From contig NZ_JAFMPP010000013.1 of the NCBI RefSeq assembly GCF_017349315.1, positions 62,001-126,000 on the forward strand: 64,000 nucleotides of DNA, in the 5' to 3' direction. Positions 1 through 10,658 of the stretch are shown piece after piece (within the stretch, counting starts at the first letter, position 1; each line of letters starts with the position of its first letter). The stretch is from Jiella flava (GTDB lineage Bacteria > Pseudomonadota > Alphaproteobacteria > Rhizobiales > Rhizobiaceae). The notes under the pieces are model-generated. The model was not told the origin of the DNA. It ran no database searches and saw only the letters and a program-made list of their open reading frames with translations. Both the position numbers and the translations under genes were made by a program.

Positions 1-104
1 CAGCATCGGCCCGAAAATCGGAATCGATTTTCGGCAAAGTACGATGCGTCGATTCAAAGAGTTTGAGCATTTGTTCTGCGTCCGATCGAACGCAGGGCAC
101 TCTA
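1..104. repeat. Composite intergenic palindromic repeat, near full-length copy
   Basis: Two palindromic parts lie next to each other. The first (1-59) is built around GAAAATCGGAATCGATTTTC and recurs almost unchanged at 43216-43274. The second (about 67-104) has the core TGCGTCCGATCGAACGCA followed by GGGCACTCTAA, and a related copy lies at 33728-33767. The element sits at the 3' end of the minus-strand RNase J gene, and its last bases form that gene's TAG stop. Short palindromic repeats of this kind are common in Hyphomicrobiales genomes; here it probably also ends transcription, which is inference. Confidence 0.75.
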
Positions 105-1775
105 AGGCATCGACACGAAGACGGTCACAATCGGCTTCTTGCCCCAGGCATCGGCCGCGGCAAAACGCACCGCCCGGCGAACCGCCTCGCGCACCGTCTC
201 GATATCCTTACGCCGCTTCGGCGGAATGCTTTCGACGGCGTCGGCCGCGGCGTCGATCAGGATGTCCTCCATGTCGTCGCCCTCTTCGTCCTCCTGCGGC
301 AGGCCGAGGCTGACGACCTCCGGATCGTCGCGCAAGGCGAGCTTACCGTTGAGTTCGACATGAACGGCGATGTGGCCGACGAAGGACAGCCGCCGACGTT
401 CGATGATGCCGGTCTCTTCGGGCGTGCCGATCAGCTTGCCGTCCTTGTAGAGACGGCCGACCGGAACCTCGTCGATGATCGTCGCCGGTCCCGGCGCAAG
501 CCGCACCACCTTGCCGTTGCGGGCCGGAACGACCGTCGAGACGCCGGCCTCCTCCGCAAGCGCCGCATGGGCGACGAGATGCGCCGCCTCGCCATGGGCT
601 GGCACCGCGATCTGCGGGCGAACCCATGCATACATCTGCTTCATCTCGCTGCGGCGCGGATGGCCGGAGACGTGGACAAGCTTTTCGCCATCCTCGAGCA
701 CGGTGATGCCGCGATCGATCAGCGCGTTCTTGATCTCGATGATACCCTTTTCGTTGCCCGGGATCGAACGCGACGAAAAAATCACCATATCGCCCTTCGA
801 CAGGCTGACCGCCGGATGGTCGTCCCGCGACAGCCGCGCCAGCGCGGCGCGCGGCTCGCCCTGGCTCCCGGTCAGGATGATCACGGCCTTTTCCCGCGGG
901 ACGTAGCCGAAATCCTGTTCGGACAAGAATGGCGGCAGGCCCTCCAGATAGCCGAGTTCATCCGAGACGTCGACGACGCGGCGCATCGAACGTCCCATCA
1001 GAAGCACCTGCCGGTCGGCGTCGCGGGCCGCCTCAGCGACGGCGCGGATCCGCCCGACATTCGACGAAAAGGTGGTGACCGCCACTCGGCCGGGGGCTTC
1101 GGCGATGATCTTGGCGAGCGAGGCCGACACCTCGCGCTCGCTGGGGCTGACGCCATCGCGCATGGCATTGGTGGAATCGGCGATCATGGCGAGGACACCC
1201 TCGTCGCCGATCGCACGCAATCTGGTTTCGTCGGTCGGTGCGCCGAGTACCGGCGTCGCGTCGATCTTCCAGTCGCCGGTGTGCAGCACCGTGCCCGCCG
1301 GCGTGCGGATCGCCAGCGCCACCGGCTCCGGGATCGAATGGGTGACGTTGACCGCCTCGATCTCGAACGCGCCGAGCCTGAAGCGGTCGCCGGCCTTGAA
1401 CACCGTCACCGGAATATCGGGCGAGCCGGGCTCGCCCTCACGTTTGGCGGCCAACAGGCCGGCGGTGAAAGCGGTGGCGTGGACCGGCGCTTTCAGCCGC
1501 GGCCACAGGTCGAGCAGCGCGCCGAAATGATCCTCATGCGCGTGGGTGATGACGATGCCCTTGAGCTTCAGCCGCTGCTCTTCAATGAAGCGGATATCCG
1601 GCAGCACGAGGTCGACGCCCGGCATCTCCGGCCCGGCAAAGGACACACCGCAATCAACGACGATCCACTCCCGTTCTGCCTCGCGGCCGAAGCCATAGAG
1701 GGCGAAATTCATGCCGATCTCGCCGACACCGCCGAGCGGGCAAAACACCAGCTCGCTCTTGTTATCGTTGTTCAT
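102..1775 (-). CDS. rnj: Ribonuclease J
   Basis: About 557 residues, a normal length for RNase J, a metallo-beta-lactamase/beta-CASP ribonuclease with endonuclease and 5'-3' exonuclease activity in mRNA and rRNA maturation. The zinc-binding signature THAHEDHFGA is near residue 75, HTGDWKID follows near residue 170, and the beta-CASP region continues with SGHPRRSEM and the PAHGE motif. The start is the ATG at 1775; a TTG lies one codon upstream. It follows birA by 11 bases and is the last gene of the nuo-birA-rnj run, a usual arrangement in Rhizobiales. The stop codon lies inside the palindromic repeat. Confidence 0.95.
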   Translation of the reverse strand: MNNDNKSELVFCPLGGVGEIGMNFALYGFGREAEREWIVVDCGVSFAGPEMPGVDLVLPDIRFIEEQRLKLKGIVITHAHEDHFGALLDLWPRLKAPVHATAFTAGLLAAKREGEPGSPDIPVTVFKAGDRFRLGAFEIEAVNVTHSIPEPVALAIRTPAGTVLHTGDWKIDATPVLGAPTDETRLRAIGDEGVLAMIADSTNAMRDGVSPSEREVSASLAKIIAEAPGRVAVTTFSSNVGRIRAVAEAARDADRQVLLMGRSMRRVVDVSDELGYLEGLPPFLSEQDFGYVPREKAVIILTGSQGEPRAALARLSRDDHPAVSLSKGDMVIFSSRSIPGNEKGIIEIKNALIDRGITVLEDGEKLVHVSGHPRRSEMKQMYAWVRPQIAVPAHGEAAHLVAHAALAEEAGVSTVVPARNGKVVRLAPGPATIIDEVPVGRLYKDGKLIGTPEETGIIERRRLSFVGHIAVHVELNGKLALRDDPEVVSLGLPQEDEEGDDMEDILIDAAADAVESIPPKRRKDIETVREAVRRAVRFAAADAWGKKPIVTVFVSMP

Positions 1776-1786
1776 CAAGCCTCTGA

Positions 1787-2626
1787 CTATTGGTCTCGTA
1801 CCGACGCGACGGCACCGAAATGCACATCACCCGCCGCGATGCGGATCGCACGACCATCGGGTTCTCGCACCACAAGATGGCAGTCGGCATCGATCGTTTC
1901 AAACACACCGCGCACGATCCGGCCGCCAAGATCGACAGCCACCTGCGAACCGATTCCGGCCGCGGAGCGAAGCCACTTGTCGCGCACCGCGCTGAGGTCA
2001 CGGCCGTCCCGCCAGAGCCTCAGATTGTCGACAAACGCATCGCTGAGCGCAAAGAACAATTCGCCCGCCGAACACGGACTACCGATTTCCTTCAGGTCGG
2101 TCGCTGGATAGGGCGTACCCGACGGATGGTCAACGACATTGACGCCGATCCCGATCGCCACCGCCACATCGGACGTTCCGACGCCACTGGTCTCCAACAG
2201 GATTCCGGAGAGCTTCGCGCCATTGGCCAGAACGTCGTTCGGCCATTTCAGCGTGAATCGGCCACCATTGGCCAGATCGCCGCCGTCCGGGGCGATCGCC
2301 ACCCGGTCACGCGGCAGCACAACGTCAAGCGCGTCGCGCAGCGCCAGCGCTGCCACAAAACCGAGAGCGGCGGCCGCATTGATCTCAACCGTCGGCCGGA
2401 TGAGCAGGGTCGCCGCGAGATTGCCTTTTTGTCCGACCCAGGGCCGGCCACGCCGCCCTCGCCCACCGGTCTGATGATCGGTCACCAGCCACAGCTTATC
2501 CGCTTCACCGGCCGCCGCCCGCTGCAGAGCGAGCGCATTGGTCGAGCCGATCTCAGCAAAGGTCTCAAGCCGAAAACCGGCCGCAATCGCGGTGGGTGAA
2601 AGGTTGAATCCCGCAGCCACCGTCAA
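1787..2626 (-). CDS. birA: Biotin--[acetyl-CoA-carboxylase] ligase
   Basis: Attaches biotin to the biotin carboxyl carrier protein of acetyl-CoA carboxylase and related carboxylases. The biotin/ATP loop [10 protein letters not shown] is near residue 54, and [19 protein letters not shown] with the catalytic lysine near 125-145. At 279 residues it lacks the N-terminal DNA-binding domain of E. coli BirA, so it should be a ligase only. No ATG is available: the likely start is a TTG whose bases overlap the nuoN stop (TTGA), implying translational coupling; a GTG two codons on is an alternative. Confidence 0.9.
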   Translation of the reverse strand: MTVAAGFNLSPTAIAAGFRLETFAEIGSTNALALQRAAAGEADKLWLVTDHQTGGRGRRGRPWVGQKGNLAATLLIRPTVEINAAAALGFVAALALRDALDVVLPRDRVAIAPDGGDLANGGRFTLKWPNDVLANGAKLSGILLETSGVGTSDVAVAIGIGVNVVDHPSGTPYPATDLKEIGSPCSAGELFFALSDAFVDNLRLWRDGRDLSAVRDKWLRSAAGIGSQVAVDLGGRIVRGVFETIDADCHLVVREPDGRAIRIAAGDVHFGAVASVRDQ

Positions 2627-4065
2627 AAGAATGTTTTCGCCGCGGCCTCAGCCGCCGCGAAGATCGGGCTGCCGATGAAGATGTAGATCGGGAAAACGAC
2701 GAGGCCGGTGACCCACAGCACCGCGCGCAACTCGATCGCCATCGGCACGAAAGCCTCGGCCGGCGCTTCGAACCACATCGTCTTGACGACGCGCAGATAG
2801 TAAAACAGGCCGACGACGCTGGCGAGCACGCCGATGATGGCAAGCGGCCACAGCCCGGCATGCACCGCGGCCATGAAGACGAAGTACTTGCCGATGAAGC
2901 CGACGAGCGGCGGCAGTCCGGCGAGCGACAGCATCATGATCGTTAGGAACAGCGCCATCACTGGATTGGTCTGCGACAGACCGGCGAGATCGTCGATCTC
3001 CTCGACCATGCCCTCGCGGCGGCGCATCGCCAGGATGACGGCGAAGGTGCCGAGGGTCATCACCAGATAGATCGCCATATACAGCAGCACGCCGCGCACG
3101 CCCTCGACATTGGCCGCAGCGAGGCCGACCAGCGCATAGCCCATATGGGCGATCGAGGAATATGCCATGAGGCGTTTGATGTTGCGCTGGCCGATCGCGG
3201 CGAAGGCGCCAAGCAGCATCGAGGCGATCGAGATGAAGACGATGACCTGCTGCCAGTCGCCGACCAGCGAACCGAAGCTCTGCACGGTAAAGCGGGTGAT
3301 CAGCGCCATCGCCGCGATCTTCGGGGCGCCGGCGAGGAAGGCGGTGATCGGCGTCGGCGCGCCCTCATAAACGTCCGGAGTCCACATATGGAATGGCACG
3401 GCGGAGATTTTGAAAGCCAGGCCGGCGAGGACGAAGACGATACCGACCATCAGGCCGAGCGAGTGGCCTCCCGACGAGACGACGCGGGCGATCTCGGTGA
3501 ATTCGATCTGTCCGGTGAAGCCGTAAACCATCGACGCGCCATAGAGCAGCATGCCCGAGGACAGCGCGCCGAGCACGAAATATTTGAGGCCGGCTTCCGT
3601 CGAGCGCACCGAATCCCGGTTGATCGCGGCGAGCACGTAGATCGCCAGCGACATCAGTTCGAGGCCGAGATAAAGCGCGATCATATCGGCGGCCGACACC
3701 ATCACCATCATGCCCGTGGTCGACAGGAGCACCAGGACCGGGAACTCGAAGCGGTTGAAGCGCTCGCTCTCGGCAAAGCCCACCGACATGATCACCGCCG
3801 CCGCCGAGCCGACGAGGACCAGGATCTTCATGAAGCGGGCAAAGGGATCGAGGACGAAGGAGCCGCCGAAGGCCGTGCCGAGCGGCGTAATCAGGATCAA
3901 CCAGAGCGCCGCGATGATGATCACCGCGACCGAGAGGCCCGTCACCGTCTGCGAGCTTTTCTCGCCCATGAAAACGCCAAACATCAACAGGAACATCGCC
4001 CCGACGGAAAGGATCAGTTCGGGCGCGACGATCGAAAGGCTGCTAGCGAGCATATCGGGCATCAT
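2623..4065 (-). CDS. nuoN: NADH-quinone oxidoreductase subunit N
   Basis: Proton-pumping antiporter-like membrane subunit of complex I. The 480 residues form about 14 hydrophobic segments with the family hallmark [16 protein letters not shown] (key glutamate near residue 135) and [21 protein letters not shown] (pump-channel lysine). It starts with two consecutive ATGs; the first is taken. It is the last complex I gene, overlapping birA and separated from nuoM by a 113-base gap with two hairpins. Confidence 0.97.
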   Translation of the reverse strand: MMPDMLASSLSIVAPELILSVGAMFLLMFGVFMGEKSSQTVTGLSVAVIIIAALWLILITPLGTAFGGSFVLDPFARFMKILVLVGSAAAVIMSVGFAESERFNRFEFPVLVLLSTTGMMVMVSAADMIALYLGLELMSLAIYVLAAINRDSVRSTEAGLKYFVLGALSSGMLLYGASMVYGFTGQIEFTEIARVVSSGGHSLGLMVGIVFVLAGLAFKISAVPFHMWTPDVYEGAPTPITAFLAGAPKIAAMALITRFTVQSFGSLVGDWQQVIVFISIASMLLGAFAAIGQRNIKRLMAYSSIAHMGYALVGLAAANVEGVRGVLLYMAIYLVMTLGTFAVILAMRRREGMVEEIDDLAGLSQTNPVMALFLTIMMLSLAGLPPLVGFIGKYFVFMAAVHAGLWPLAIIGVLASVVGLFYYLRVVKTMWFEAPAEAFVPMAIELRAVLWVTGLVVFPIYIFIGSPIFAAAEAAAKTFF

Positions 4066-4093
4066 GGGCTGTGGGCCTCGGAACTATAATTGT

Positions 4094-4171
4094 GCATCCG
4101 GTCCCGCAAGCGACGGACCGGGATGCCTGGAGAGCAAACATCTGTGCGCGGGGCAGATCAAGCCGCCCCGC
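4094..4171 (-). other. Two stem-loops in the nuoM-nuoN gap
   Basis: The 113-base gap between nuoM and nuoN holds two inverted repeats. The first has arms GCATCCGGTCC (4094-4104) and GGACCGGGATGC (4115-4126) with one bulge. The second has GCGGGGC (4148-4154) and GCCCCGC (4165-4171). Neither is followed by a T run, so they look more like mRNA processing or stabilising structures than terminators. The role is inference. Confidence 0.5.
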
Positions 4172-4178
4172 AACGGGA

Positions 4179-5702
4179 TCATTGGGCGAGCGCCGCGGCC
4201 ACCGTATGCGCCCCGTTGGCTTCAAGAGCCGCCGTATAGCTGGTGACGAGGTGCTCGACCGACGCCGCGGTCACATGAAAGACCGGCATCGGATAGACGC
4301 CGAAGAAGATGACCAGGACCACCAGCGGATAGAGCAGCAGCTTCTCCCGCCCCGACAGGTCGAGGATCGAGCGCAGGCTCTCTTTCTCCAGCGCACCGAA
4401 GATCACCCGGCGATAGAGCCATAGGGCGTAAGCGGCTGACAGGATGACACCGGTCGCGGCAAAGATCGCCACCCAGGTGTTGACCTTGTACACCGCCAGC
4501 ATGGTCAAAAATTCGCCGACAAACCCACTGGTGCCCGGCAGGCCGACATTCGCCATGGTGAAGATCAGCATCACCACCGCGTAATGCGGCATCCGATTTA
4601 CAAGGCCGCCATAGGCCGCGATCTCACGGGTATGCATGCGGTCATAGACCACGCCGACGCAGAGGAACAGCGCACCCGAGACCAAGCCGTGCGAGAGCAT
4701 CTGGAAGATCGCACCCTCGACGCCCTGCTGATTGGCGGCGAAGATGCCCATTGTCACGAAGCCCATATGGGCGACCGACGAATAGGCGATCAGCTTTTTG
4801 ATATCCTCCTGCATCAGCGCGACCAGCGAGGTGTAGATGATCGCCACCACCGACAGCGTGAACACGAAGGGCGCGAAATCCGCCGAAGCAATCGGGAACA
4901 TCGGCAGCGAGAACCGCAGGAAGCCGTAGCCGCCGAGCTTCAACAGGATACCGGCAAGGATCACGGAGCCGGCGGTCGGCGCCTCGACGTGGGCGTCCGG
5001 CAGCCAGGTATGCACCGGCCACATCGGCATCTTCACCGCGAAGGAGGCGAAGAAGGCAAGCCACAACCAAGTCTGCATTTCAGCCGGGAACGGATGCTGC
5101 AGGAGCTCCGGGATCGAGGTCGTGCCGGCGTTCCAATACATCGCCATCATGGCGATCAGCATCAGCACCGAGCCAAGGAAGGTGTAGAGGAAGAACTTGT
5201 AGCTCGCATAGATGCGGCGCTTGCCGCCCCACACGCCGATGATCAGGAACATCGGAATGAGGCCGCCCTCGAAGAAAATGTAGAAGAGGACGAGATCCAG
5301 CGAGCAGAAGACACCGATGACCAGCGTTTCCAGCACGAGGAAGGCGATCATATAGTCCTTCACCCGCGTCTTGACGGACTCGAAGCTCGCCAGGATGCAG
5401 ATCGGCATCAGGAAGGTCGTGAGGATCACGAACAGCATCGAGATGCCGTCGACCCCCATGTGATAGGTGATGCCGTCATCGCCGAGCCAGCGGACCTTCT
5501 CGACCATCTGGAATCCTGGATTAGACGGATCGAAATCGATCCAGATCCAGAGCGAAACGATGAAGGTGAACACCGTCGTCAACAGCGCGACGTTGCGCAC
5601 GTTGCGCCGGGCAAGCTCGTTGTCGTCCTTGATGAAAAGGATGAGGAGCGCGCCAACCAGCGGCAGGAAGGTGACGGTCGAAAGGATCGGCCAGTCGGTC
5701 AT
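4179..5702 (-). CDS. nuoM: NADH-quinone oxidoreductase subunit M
   Basis: Antiporter-like proton-pumping subunit of complex I, 507 residues and about 14 transmembrane helices. It shows the family core [21 protein letters not shown] (conserved glutamate near residue 146) and [22 protein letters not shown] with the channel lysine and histidine. The ATG overlaps the last base of the nuoL stop (ATGA), so translation is probably coupled to nuoL. Confidence 0.97.
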   Translation of the reverse strand: MTDWPILSTVTFLPLVGALLILFIKDDNELARRNVRNVALLTTVFTFIVSLWIWIDFDPSNPGFQMVEKVRWLGDDGITYHMGVDGISMLFVILTTFLMPICILASFESVKTRVKDYMIAFLVLETLVIGVFCSLDLVLFYIFFEGGLIPMFLIIGVWGGKRRIYASYKFFLYTFLGSVLMLIAMMAMYWNAGTTSIPELLQHPFPAEMQTWLWLAFFASFAVKMPMWPVHTWLPDAHVEAPTAGSVILAGILLKLGGYGFLRFSLPMFPIASADFAPFVFTLSVVAIIYTSLVALMQEDIKKLIAYSSVAHMGFVTMGIFAANQQGVEGAIFQMLSHGLVSGALFLCVGVVYDRMHTREIAAYGGLVNRMPHYAVVMLIFTMANVGLPGTSGFVGEFLTMLAVYKVNTWVAIFAATGVILSAAYALWLYRRVIFGALEKESLRSILDLSGREKLLLYPLVVLVIFFGVYPMPVFHVTAASVEHLVTSYTAALEANGAHTVAAALAQ

Positions 5703-7714
5703 CAGTTCGCTCCCCCGAGCATGCCCCAGGTAACCAATGCGGCCACGCCGATCAGCATCGCGAATGCATAGTGATAGAGATAGCCGCTCTGCAGCCGCAC
5801 CACGCGGCCGGTGACGTCGAGGACGCGGGCGGAAACACCATCCGGCCCGAGGCCGTCGATGATCTTGCCGTCACCCGTCTTCCAAAGAGTTCGGCCGATG
5901 CGCTTGGCCGGCTGCACGAACAGGAAGTCATACAGCTCATCGAAGTACCACTTGTTGAGCAGGAACAGATACAAGCCGCGATTGCGCGTCGCCAGATCTT
6001 TCGGCAGGCTCGGCCGCGAGATGTACATGACATAGGCGACGAGAAAGCCGCCCACCATCATCAACGTCGGCAGGAACGAGACCAAGAACGGGATCGCGTG
6101 CATGTCGTGGAGGACATGATTGTTCGTGCCGGTGTAGAGCGCGGCATGCCAGAAGTGCTCGTAGCCCTCACCGATGAAGGCGTGCTCGAAGACGATACCG
6201 GCAAACAGCGCACCGGCGGCGAGCACGAACAGCGGCACCAGCATCACCGCCGGCGACTCGTGAACGTGATGCATCACGTCGGCGGCGGCGCGCGGCTTGC
6301 CGTGGAAGGTCATGAACAACAAGCGCCAGGAATAGAAGCTGGTCAGCGCCGCGGCGATCACCGTCATTCCCCAGCCATAGAGGGCGAAGGAATTATGGCC
6401 GGCATAGGCCGCCTCGATGATCGCGTCCTTCGAGTAGTAGCCTGCCGTGAACGGAAAGCCGGTCAGCGCCAGCGAGCCGATCACCATCATCCAGTAAGTG
6501 ATCGGGATGTGCTTCCTGAGGCCGCCCATGCGCCGCATGTCCTGCTCGTCGGAGACGGCGTGGATCACCGAGCCGGCGCCGAGGAACAGAAGCGCCTTGA
6601 AGAAGGCGTGGGTGAACAGGTGGAAGATCGCCGGACCGTAGGCACCGACGCCGAGCGCGGTGAACATGTAGCCGAGCTGCGAACAGGTCGAATAGGCGAT
6701 GACGCGCTTGATGTCGTTCTGGACGAGGCCAACGGTCGCGGCGAAGAACGCCGTCGTCGCGCCGATGAAGGTGACGAAGGTCAGCGCTGTGGAACTCAAT
6801 TCGAACACCGGCGACATGCGCGCCAGCATGAAGACGCCGGCGGTCACCATCGTCGCGGCGTGGATGAGGGCCGAGACCGGGGTCGGGCCTTCCATCGCGT
6901 CCGGCAACCAGGTGTGCAGGCCGAGCTGCGCCGACTTGCCCATGGCGCCCATGAAGAGCAGCAGACAGACCACGGTGACCGCGCCGCCCATGGTGAGCGC
7001 GTAACCGGCAAAGGTCATAACGATATCGCCGGCACCATGGGCCGCCTGCGCCCCCGCCTCGGCCGCGGAGTGCGCCGCGCCACCGCCGAGCGTCGCGGCG
7101 ACATCGGCCGCGCCGGCGAAGATGGTGTCGAAATTGACCGAGCCGAACAGCACGAAAATGCCGAAGATGCCCAGGGCAAAGCCGAAGTCGCCGACGCGGT
7201 TGACGATGAAGGCCTTCATCGCCGCGGCATTGGCGCTTGGCTTCTGGTACCAGAAGCCGATCAAGAGGTAGGAGGCGAGACCGACGCCTTCCCAGCCGAA
7301 GAACATCTGCACCAGATTGTTCGACGTCACCAGCATCAGCATGGCGAAGGTGAAAAGCGACAGATAGGCAAAGAAGCGCGGCCGGTGCGGATCGTGGTGC
7401 ATGTAGCCGATCGAATAGATGTGCACCAAGGTCGACACCGTGTTGACGACGACCAGCATGACCAGCGTCAGGCGATCGATCCGCAGCGACCAGGACACGT
7501 CCAGCCCGCCCGACTGTATCCATTGGAGCAGCGGAACACGCAGCGTCTCCCCCTCGCCGAAGCCGAAGGAGATGAAGGCGATCCAGGACAGGACCGCAGC
7601 CACCACCATGAAGCTGCAGAGCGTGTATTCGCAGGCCTTGGCGCCGAGCTGCTTGCCGAAGAGACCGGCGATCAGGAAACCTGCAAGCGGCAGGAGGACG
7701 ATGATCGTGTACAC
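5702..7714 (-). CDS. nuoL: NADH-quinone oxidoreductase subunit L
   Basis: Largest antiporter-like membrane subunit, 670 residues. [18 protein letters not shown] holds the conserved glutamate, [33 protein letters not shown] the pump-channel region, and the C-terminal part corresponds to the long lateral helix of complex I. An Ala/Gly-rich stretch near residues 185-210 is a loop insertion. The likely start is GTG, five bases after the nuoK stop, with AAGG upstream. Confidence 0.97.
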   Translation of the reverse strand: MYTIIVLLPLAGFLIAGLFGKQLGAKACEYTLCSFMVVAAVLSWIAFISFGFGEGETLRVPLLQWIQSGGLDVSWSLRIDRLTLVMLVVVNTVSTLVHIYSIGYMHHDPHRPRFFAYLSLFTFAMLMLVTSNNLVQMFFGWEGVGLASYLLIGFWYQKPSANAAAMKAFIVNRVGDFGFALGIFGIFVLFGSVNFDTIFAGAADVAATLGGGAAHSAAEAGAQAAHGAGDIVMTFAGYALTMGGAVTVVCLLLFMGAMGKSAQLGLHTWLPDAMEGPTPVSALIHAATMVTAGVFMLARMSPVFELSSTALTFVTFIGATTAFFAATVGLVQNDIKRVIAYSTCSQLGYMFTALGVGAYGPAIFHLFTHAFFKALLFLGAGSVIHAVSDEQDMRRMGGLRKHIPITYWMMVIGSLALTGFPFTAGYYSKDAIIEAAYAGHNSFALYGWGMTVIAAALTSFYSWRLLFMTFHGKPRAAADVMHHVHESPAVMLVPLFVLAAGALFAGIVFEHAFIGEGYEHFWHAALYTGTNNHVLHDMHAIPFLVSFLPTLMMVGGFLVAYVMYISRPSLPKDLATRNRGLYLFLLNKWYFDELYDFLFVQPAKRIGRTLWKTGDGKIIDGLGPDGVSARVLDVTGRVVRLQSGYLYHYAFAMLIGVAALVTWGMLGGAN

Positions 7715-7719
7715 CGCGA

Positions 7720-8028
7720 TCAGCCTTTCATCGTGTTGACGTCGTCGACGGCGATCGAGCCGCGATTGCGGAAGAAGACGACGAGAATGGCGAGGCCGAT
7801 CGCAGCTTCGGCCGCAGCGACCGTCAGAATGAAGAGCGCAAAGACCTGGCCGACCAGATCGCCGAGGAACGCCGAGAACGCCACCATGTTGATGTTCACC
7901 GCGAGCAGGATCAGTTCCACCGACATCAGGATGGTGATGATGTTCTTGCGGTTCATGAAGATGCCGAAAACGCCCGTCACGAAGAGGATCGCCGCAACTG
8001 TCAGGTAATGGCCGAGACCGATTTCCAT
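7720..8028 (-). CDS. nuoK: NADH-quinone oxidoreductase subunit K
   Basis: Small three-helix membrane subunit (102 residues) of the proton-transfer arm. Two membrane-buried glutamates typical of the family are visible, in [14 protein letters not shown] (near residue 37) and [13 protein letters not shown] (near 73). It starts with ATG and lies 20 bases after nuoJ. Confidence 0.97.
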   Translation of the reverse strand: MEIGLGHYLTVAAILFVTGVFGIFMNRKNIITILMSVELILLAVNINMVAFSAFLGDLVGQVFALFILTVAAAEAAIGLAILVVFFRNRGSIAVDDVNTMKG

Positions 8029-8048
8029 TGTATTCGGTTCCTTTCGCC

Positions 8049-8666
8049 TCAGATGCCCCGGCCGCTTTCGACCTTGCGGATCTCGATGGCGGTTGCGGGA
8101 GTCCGTGCGACCTGGGCAGGGATCGACTGGCGCTTCAAGCCCTGCTTGTGGCGCAGCGTCAGCACGATTGCACCGACCATCGCAACGAACAGGATCAGCC
8201 CGGCGAGCTGGAAGAAGAAAATGTAGCGGGTATAAAGAACATGGCCGAGCGCCTGGATGTTCGACATCTCGGTCAGCGGCGGCGTCGGCATCGCCGTCGC
8301 GGTCGCCAGTGCCGGATGATAGGCGCTGCCGGTGCCGGCGATGACCAGTTCGGCAAGAAGGACGAGGCCGATGATCAGGCCGAAGGGCGCGTATTTCATC
8401 GCCCCCTGCTTCATCCGCCCGAAGTCGAGATCGAGCATCATCACGACGAAGAGGAAGAGGATCGCCACCGCGCCGACATAAACCACGATCAGGATGAGCG
8501 CCAGGAACTCGGCCCCTGCGAGCAGGAACAGGCCCGCCGCTGCGACGAAGGTCAGGATCAGGAACAACACCGAATGAACGGGGTTTCGAGCGAGCACGAC
8601 CATCATCGCAGCACCAACCGCGATGAACGCAAAGATATAGAAAAAGAATGCCTGAAGGCCGAGCAT
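8049..8666 (-). CDS. nuoJ: NADH-quinone oxidoreductase subunit J
   Basis: Five-helix membrane subunit of complex I, 205 residues. The conserved segment [21 protein letters not shown] contains the pi-bulge helix with its conserved Tyr-Val-Gly-Ala. The C-terminal tail of about 35 basic and polar residues is cytoplasmic. A 200-base gap with a palindromic repeat separates it from nuoI, so it may rely on read-through or a separate ribosome binding site. Confidence 0.96.
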   Translation of the reverse strand: MLGLQAFFFYIFAFIAVGAAMMVVLARNPVHSVLFLILTFVAAAGLFLLAGAEFLALILIVVYVGAVAILFLFVVMMLDLDFGRMKQGAMKYAPFGLIIGLVLLAELVIAGTGSAYHPALATATAMPTPPLTEMSNIQALGHVLYTRYIFFFQLAGLILFVAMVGAIVLTLRHKQGLKRQSIPAQVARTPATAIEIRKVESGRGI

Positions 8667-8720
8667 TCTCGGGCTCCCCTCATGTTCCGATCCGCAGCAA
8701 GGGGCCGCGTCGTTCCGTCC

Positions 8721-8760
8721 TTAGAGCGACATTTTAGAAGAAATCAAATGTCCGCTCTAA
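8721..8760. repeat. Palindromic intergenic repeat inside the nuo operon
   Basis: Near-perfect inverted repeat with arms TTAGAGCGACATTT (8721-8734) and AAATGTCCGCTCTAA (8746-8760), differing by one base insertion, around the spacer AGAAGAAATC. It lies in the 200-base gap between nuoI and nuoJ, which holds no gene. The ACATTT/AAATGT core resembles the palindrome at 23249-23303. Read as a dispersed repeat inserted in the operon; a processing-site role is possible. Confidence 0.7.
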
Positions 8761-8866
8761 CCATCTGATTTCATCATGCCAGAAGCAAAAGCCGCAGCTG
8801 CAGCCATCCCCTCCTGGCGGACAAGCAAGTCGGCGCCGCGATAACGTAAGCGCCGGCCCGGCCCGA

Positions 8867-9358
8867 TTAGCGATACGGTGCGTCGAGCGCAATGTTGCGG
8901 GCGATTTCCCGCTCCCAGCGATCGCCGTTCTCAAGCAGCTTCTGCTTGTCGTAATAGAGTTCCTCGCGGGTCTCGGTCGCGAATTCGAAGTTCGGCCCCT
9001 CGACGATCGCGTCGACCGGGCAGGCCTCCTGGCAGAAACCGCAGTAAATGCACTTCACCATGTCGATATCGTAACGGACCGTGCGGCGGGTGCCGTCGTT
9101 GCGGCGCGGGCCGGCTTCGATGGTTATCGCCTGAGCCGGGCAGATCGCCTCGCACAGCTTGCAGGCAATGCAGCGCTCCTGGCCGTTGGGATAACGGCGC
9201 AGCGCATGTTCGCCGCGAAAGCGTGGCGACACCGGGCCTTTTTCGTAGGGGTAGTTCAACGTCGCCTTCGGCGCGAAGAAATACCGCATCGACAGGACAA
9301 ACGCCTTGACGAACTCGATCAGGAACAGCGAGCGAACGGTCTGGGCAATCTGGGACAT
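8867..9358 (-). CDS. nuoI: NADH-quinone oxidoreductase subunit I
   Basis: Peripheral-arm subunit carrying the two 4Fe-4S clusters N6a and N6b, 163 residues. Two ferredoxin motifs are visible: [12 protein letters not shown] (near residue 65) and [12 protein letters not shown] (near 104). The start is the ATG giving [12 protein letters not shown]; the frame stays open ten codons further upstream but that stretch is charged and atypical. It follows the small membrane-protein gene by 26 bases. Confidence 0.97.
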   Translation of the reverse strand: MSQIAQTVRSLFLIEFVKAFVLSMRYFFAPKATLNYPYEKGPVSPRFRGEHALRRYPNGQERCIACKLCEAICPAQAITIEAGPRRNDGTRRTVRYDIDMVKCIYCGFCQEACPVDAIVEGPNFEFATETREELYYDKQKLLENGDRWEREIARNIALDAPYR

Positions 9359-9384
9359 GGGCTTCGCCCTCCCCCTTCTCGACT

Positions 9385-9594
9385 TCAAGAGGCGATGGTC
9401 TGGCCGACGAACCAGCCCATCACCGGAAACAAAATCAATTGCGAGATCCGAGCAACGTTCAGCGCCATCCTGGCGCCAAGGCGTTCCGTCGGCTGCTCTT
9501 TCATCATCCGCTCGATCACGAAACCGATGACGACGAAGTCGACCACGCCAAGAGCAAGACCGACCAGAGCGCCGAGGATGCTCGGATCAATCAT
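9385..9594 (-). CDS. Small membrane protein encoded between nuoH and nuoI
   Basis: A 69-residue reading frame beginning [12 protein letters not shown] and ending [10 protein letters not shown]. Its ATG overlaps the nuoH stop (ATGA), which strongly suggests coupled translation. Two hydrophobic segments (about residues 4-28 and 46-66) flank a charged loop with [15 protein letters not shown], so it should be a two-helix inner-membrane protein. I do not recognise a family. The position suggests an accessory subunit or assembly factor of complex I, which is inference; being too short for many gene callers, it may be missed in related genomes. Confidence 0.75.
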   Translation of the reverse strand: MIDPSILGALVGLALGVVDFVVIGFVIERMMKEQPTERLGARMALNVARISQLILFPVMGWFVGQTIAS

Positions 9595-10646
9595 GTGGCC
9601 AAAGCACCCCAACCGGTGAGCTGCAGGACGAAGGCGACGATCACCACCATCGCCAGCGACAGCGGTAGGAAGACCTTCCAGCCGAGGCGCATAAGCTGGT
9701 CGTAGCGGTAGCGGGGCACGAAGGCTTTGACCATCGCGAACATAAAGAACACCAGCGCCACCTTGGCCAGGAACCAGATGATGCCCGGCACCCAGGTGAA
9801 GGGTGCGAAATTGAACGGCGGCAGCCAGCCCCCCAGGAACAGGATGGTGGTCAGGCAGCACATCAGGGTGATGGCCGCGTACTCGCCGAGCATGAACATC
9901 ATATACGGGGTCGAGCCATATTCGACCATGAAGCCGGCAACGAGCTCCGATTCCGCTTCCGGCAGATCGAAAGGCGGACGGTTCGTCTCGGCCAGCGCCG
10001 AGATGAAAAACACGATGAACATCGGGAACAGGCTGAGCCAGTGCCAGTCGAGGAAGGTATTCGGCAGGCCGAGCATGGTGCCGAGACCGTTCTCCTGGGC
10101 GACGACGATGTCGCTGAGGTTCAGCGATCCGACGCAGAGCAGGACGGTGACGATGACGAAGCCGATCGAGACTTCGTAGGACACCATCTGCGCCGCCGAG
10201 CGCAGCGCCCCGAGGAAGGCGTATTTCGAGTTCGACGCCCAACCGCCCATGATCACCCCGTAGACTTCGAGCGAAGAGATGGCGAAGACGTAGAGGATGC
10301 CGATATTGATATTGGCGATCACCCAGCCGTCGGCCACCGGCACGACCGCGAAGGTTGCGAGCGCCAAGGTCACGGCAATGAGCGGTGCCAGGAGAAAGAC
10401 GAACTTGTCCGAACTCGCCGGGATCGTCGGCTCCTTGATGATGAACTTCAAGAGATCGGCAAAGGACTGGAAAAGACCGAACGGACCCACCACATTCGGG
10501 CCGCGCCGCATCTGGACGGCAGCCCAGATCTTGCGGTCGGCAAGCAGGATATAGGCGATCAGGACGAGCAGAACGACCAGGAAGAGGACGCTCTGCCCGA
10601 GGATGATCAGACCGGGCAAGACATAGGTTGAAAAGAAGTCCGTCAC
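9591..10646 (-). CDS. nuoH: NADH-quinone oxidoreductase subunit H
   Basis: Membrane subunit forming the quinone-binding chamber with NuoB and NuoD, 351 residues and eight or more helices. Family signatures include [21 protein letters not shown] (near residue 42) and [21 protein letters not shown] with its acidic cluster near residue 215. The start is GTG (GTGACGGACTTC), 12 bases after nuoG; its stop overlaps the next small gene. Confidence 0.97.
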   Translation of the reverse strand: MTDFFSTYVLPGLIILGQSVLFLVVLLVLIAYILLADRKIWAAVQMRRGPNVVGPFGLFQSFADLLKFIIKEPTIPASSDKFVFLLAPLIAVTLALATFAVVPVADGWVIANINIGILYVFAISSLEVYGVIMGGWASNSKYAFLGALRSAAQMVSYEVSIGFVIVTVLLCVGSLNLSDIVVAQENGLGTMLGLPNTFLDWHWLSLFPMFIVFFISALAETNRPPFDLPEAESELVAGFMVEYGSTPYMMFMLGEYAAITLMCCLTTILFLGGWLPPFNFAPFTWVPGIIWFLAKVALVFFMFAMVKAFVPRYRYDQLMRLGWKVFLPLSLAMVVIVAFVLQLTGWGALAT

Positions 10647-10658
10647 GGTTGCCGGTCC

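Noticed and set aside
63-2111. 682-codon open frame on the plus strand
   Set aside because: It lies antisense to RNase J and birA, which carry clear motifs; its composition is Arg/His/Ala-rich as expected from the reverse of GC-rich coding DNA.
5771-8008. 745-codon open frame on the plus strand
   Set aside because: Antisense to nuoL and nuoK; rich in Gln, His, Arg and Glu with no domain pattern or membrane segments.
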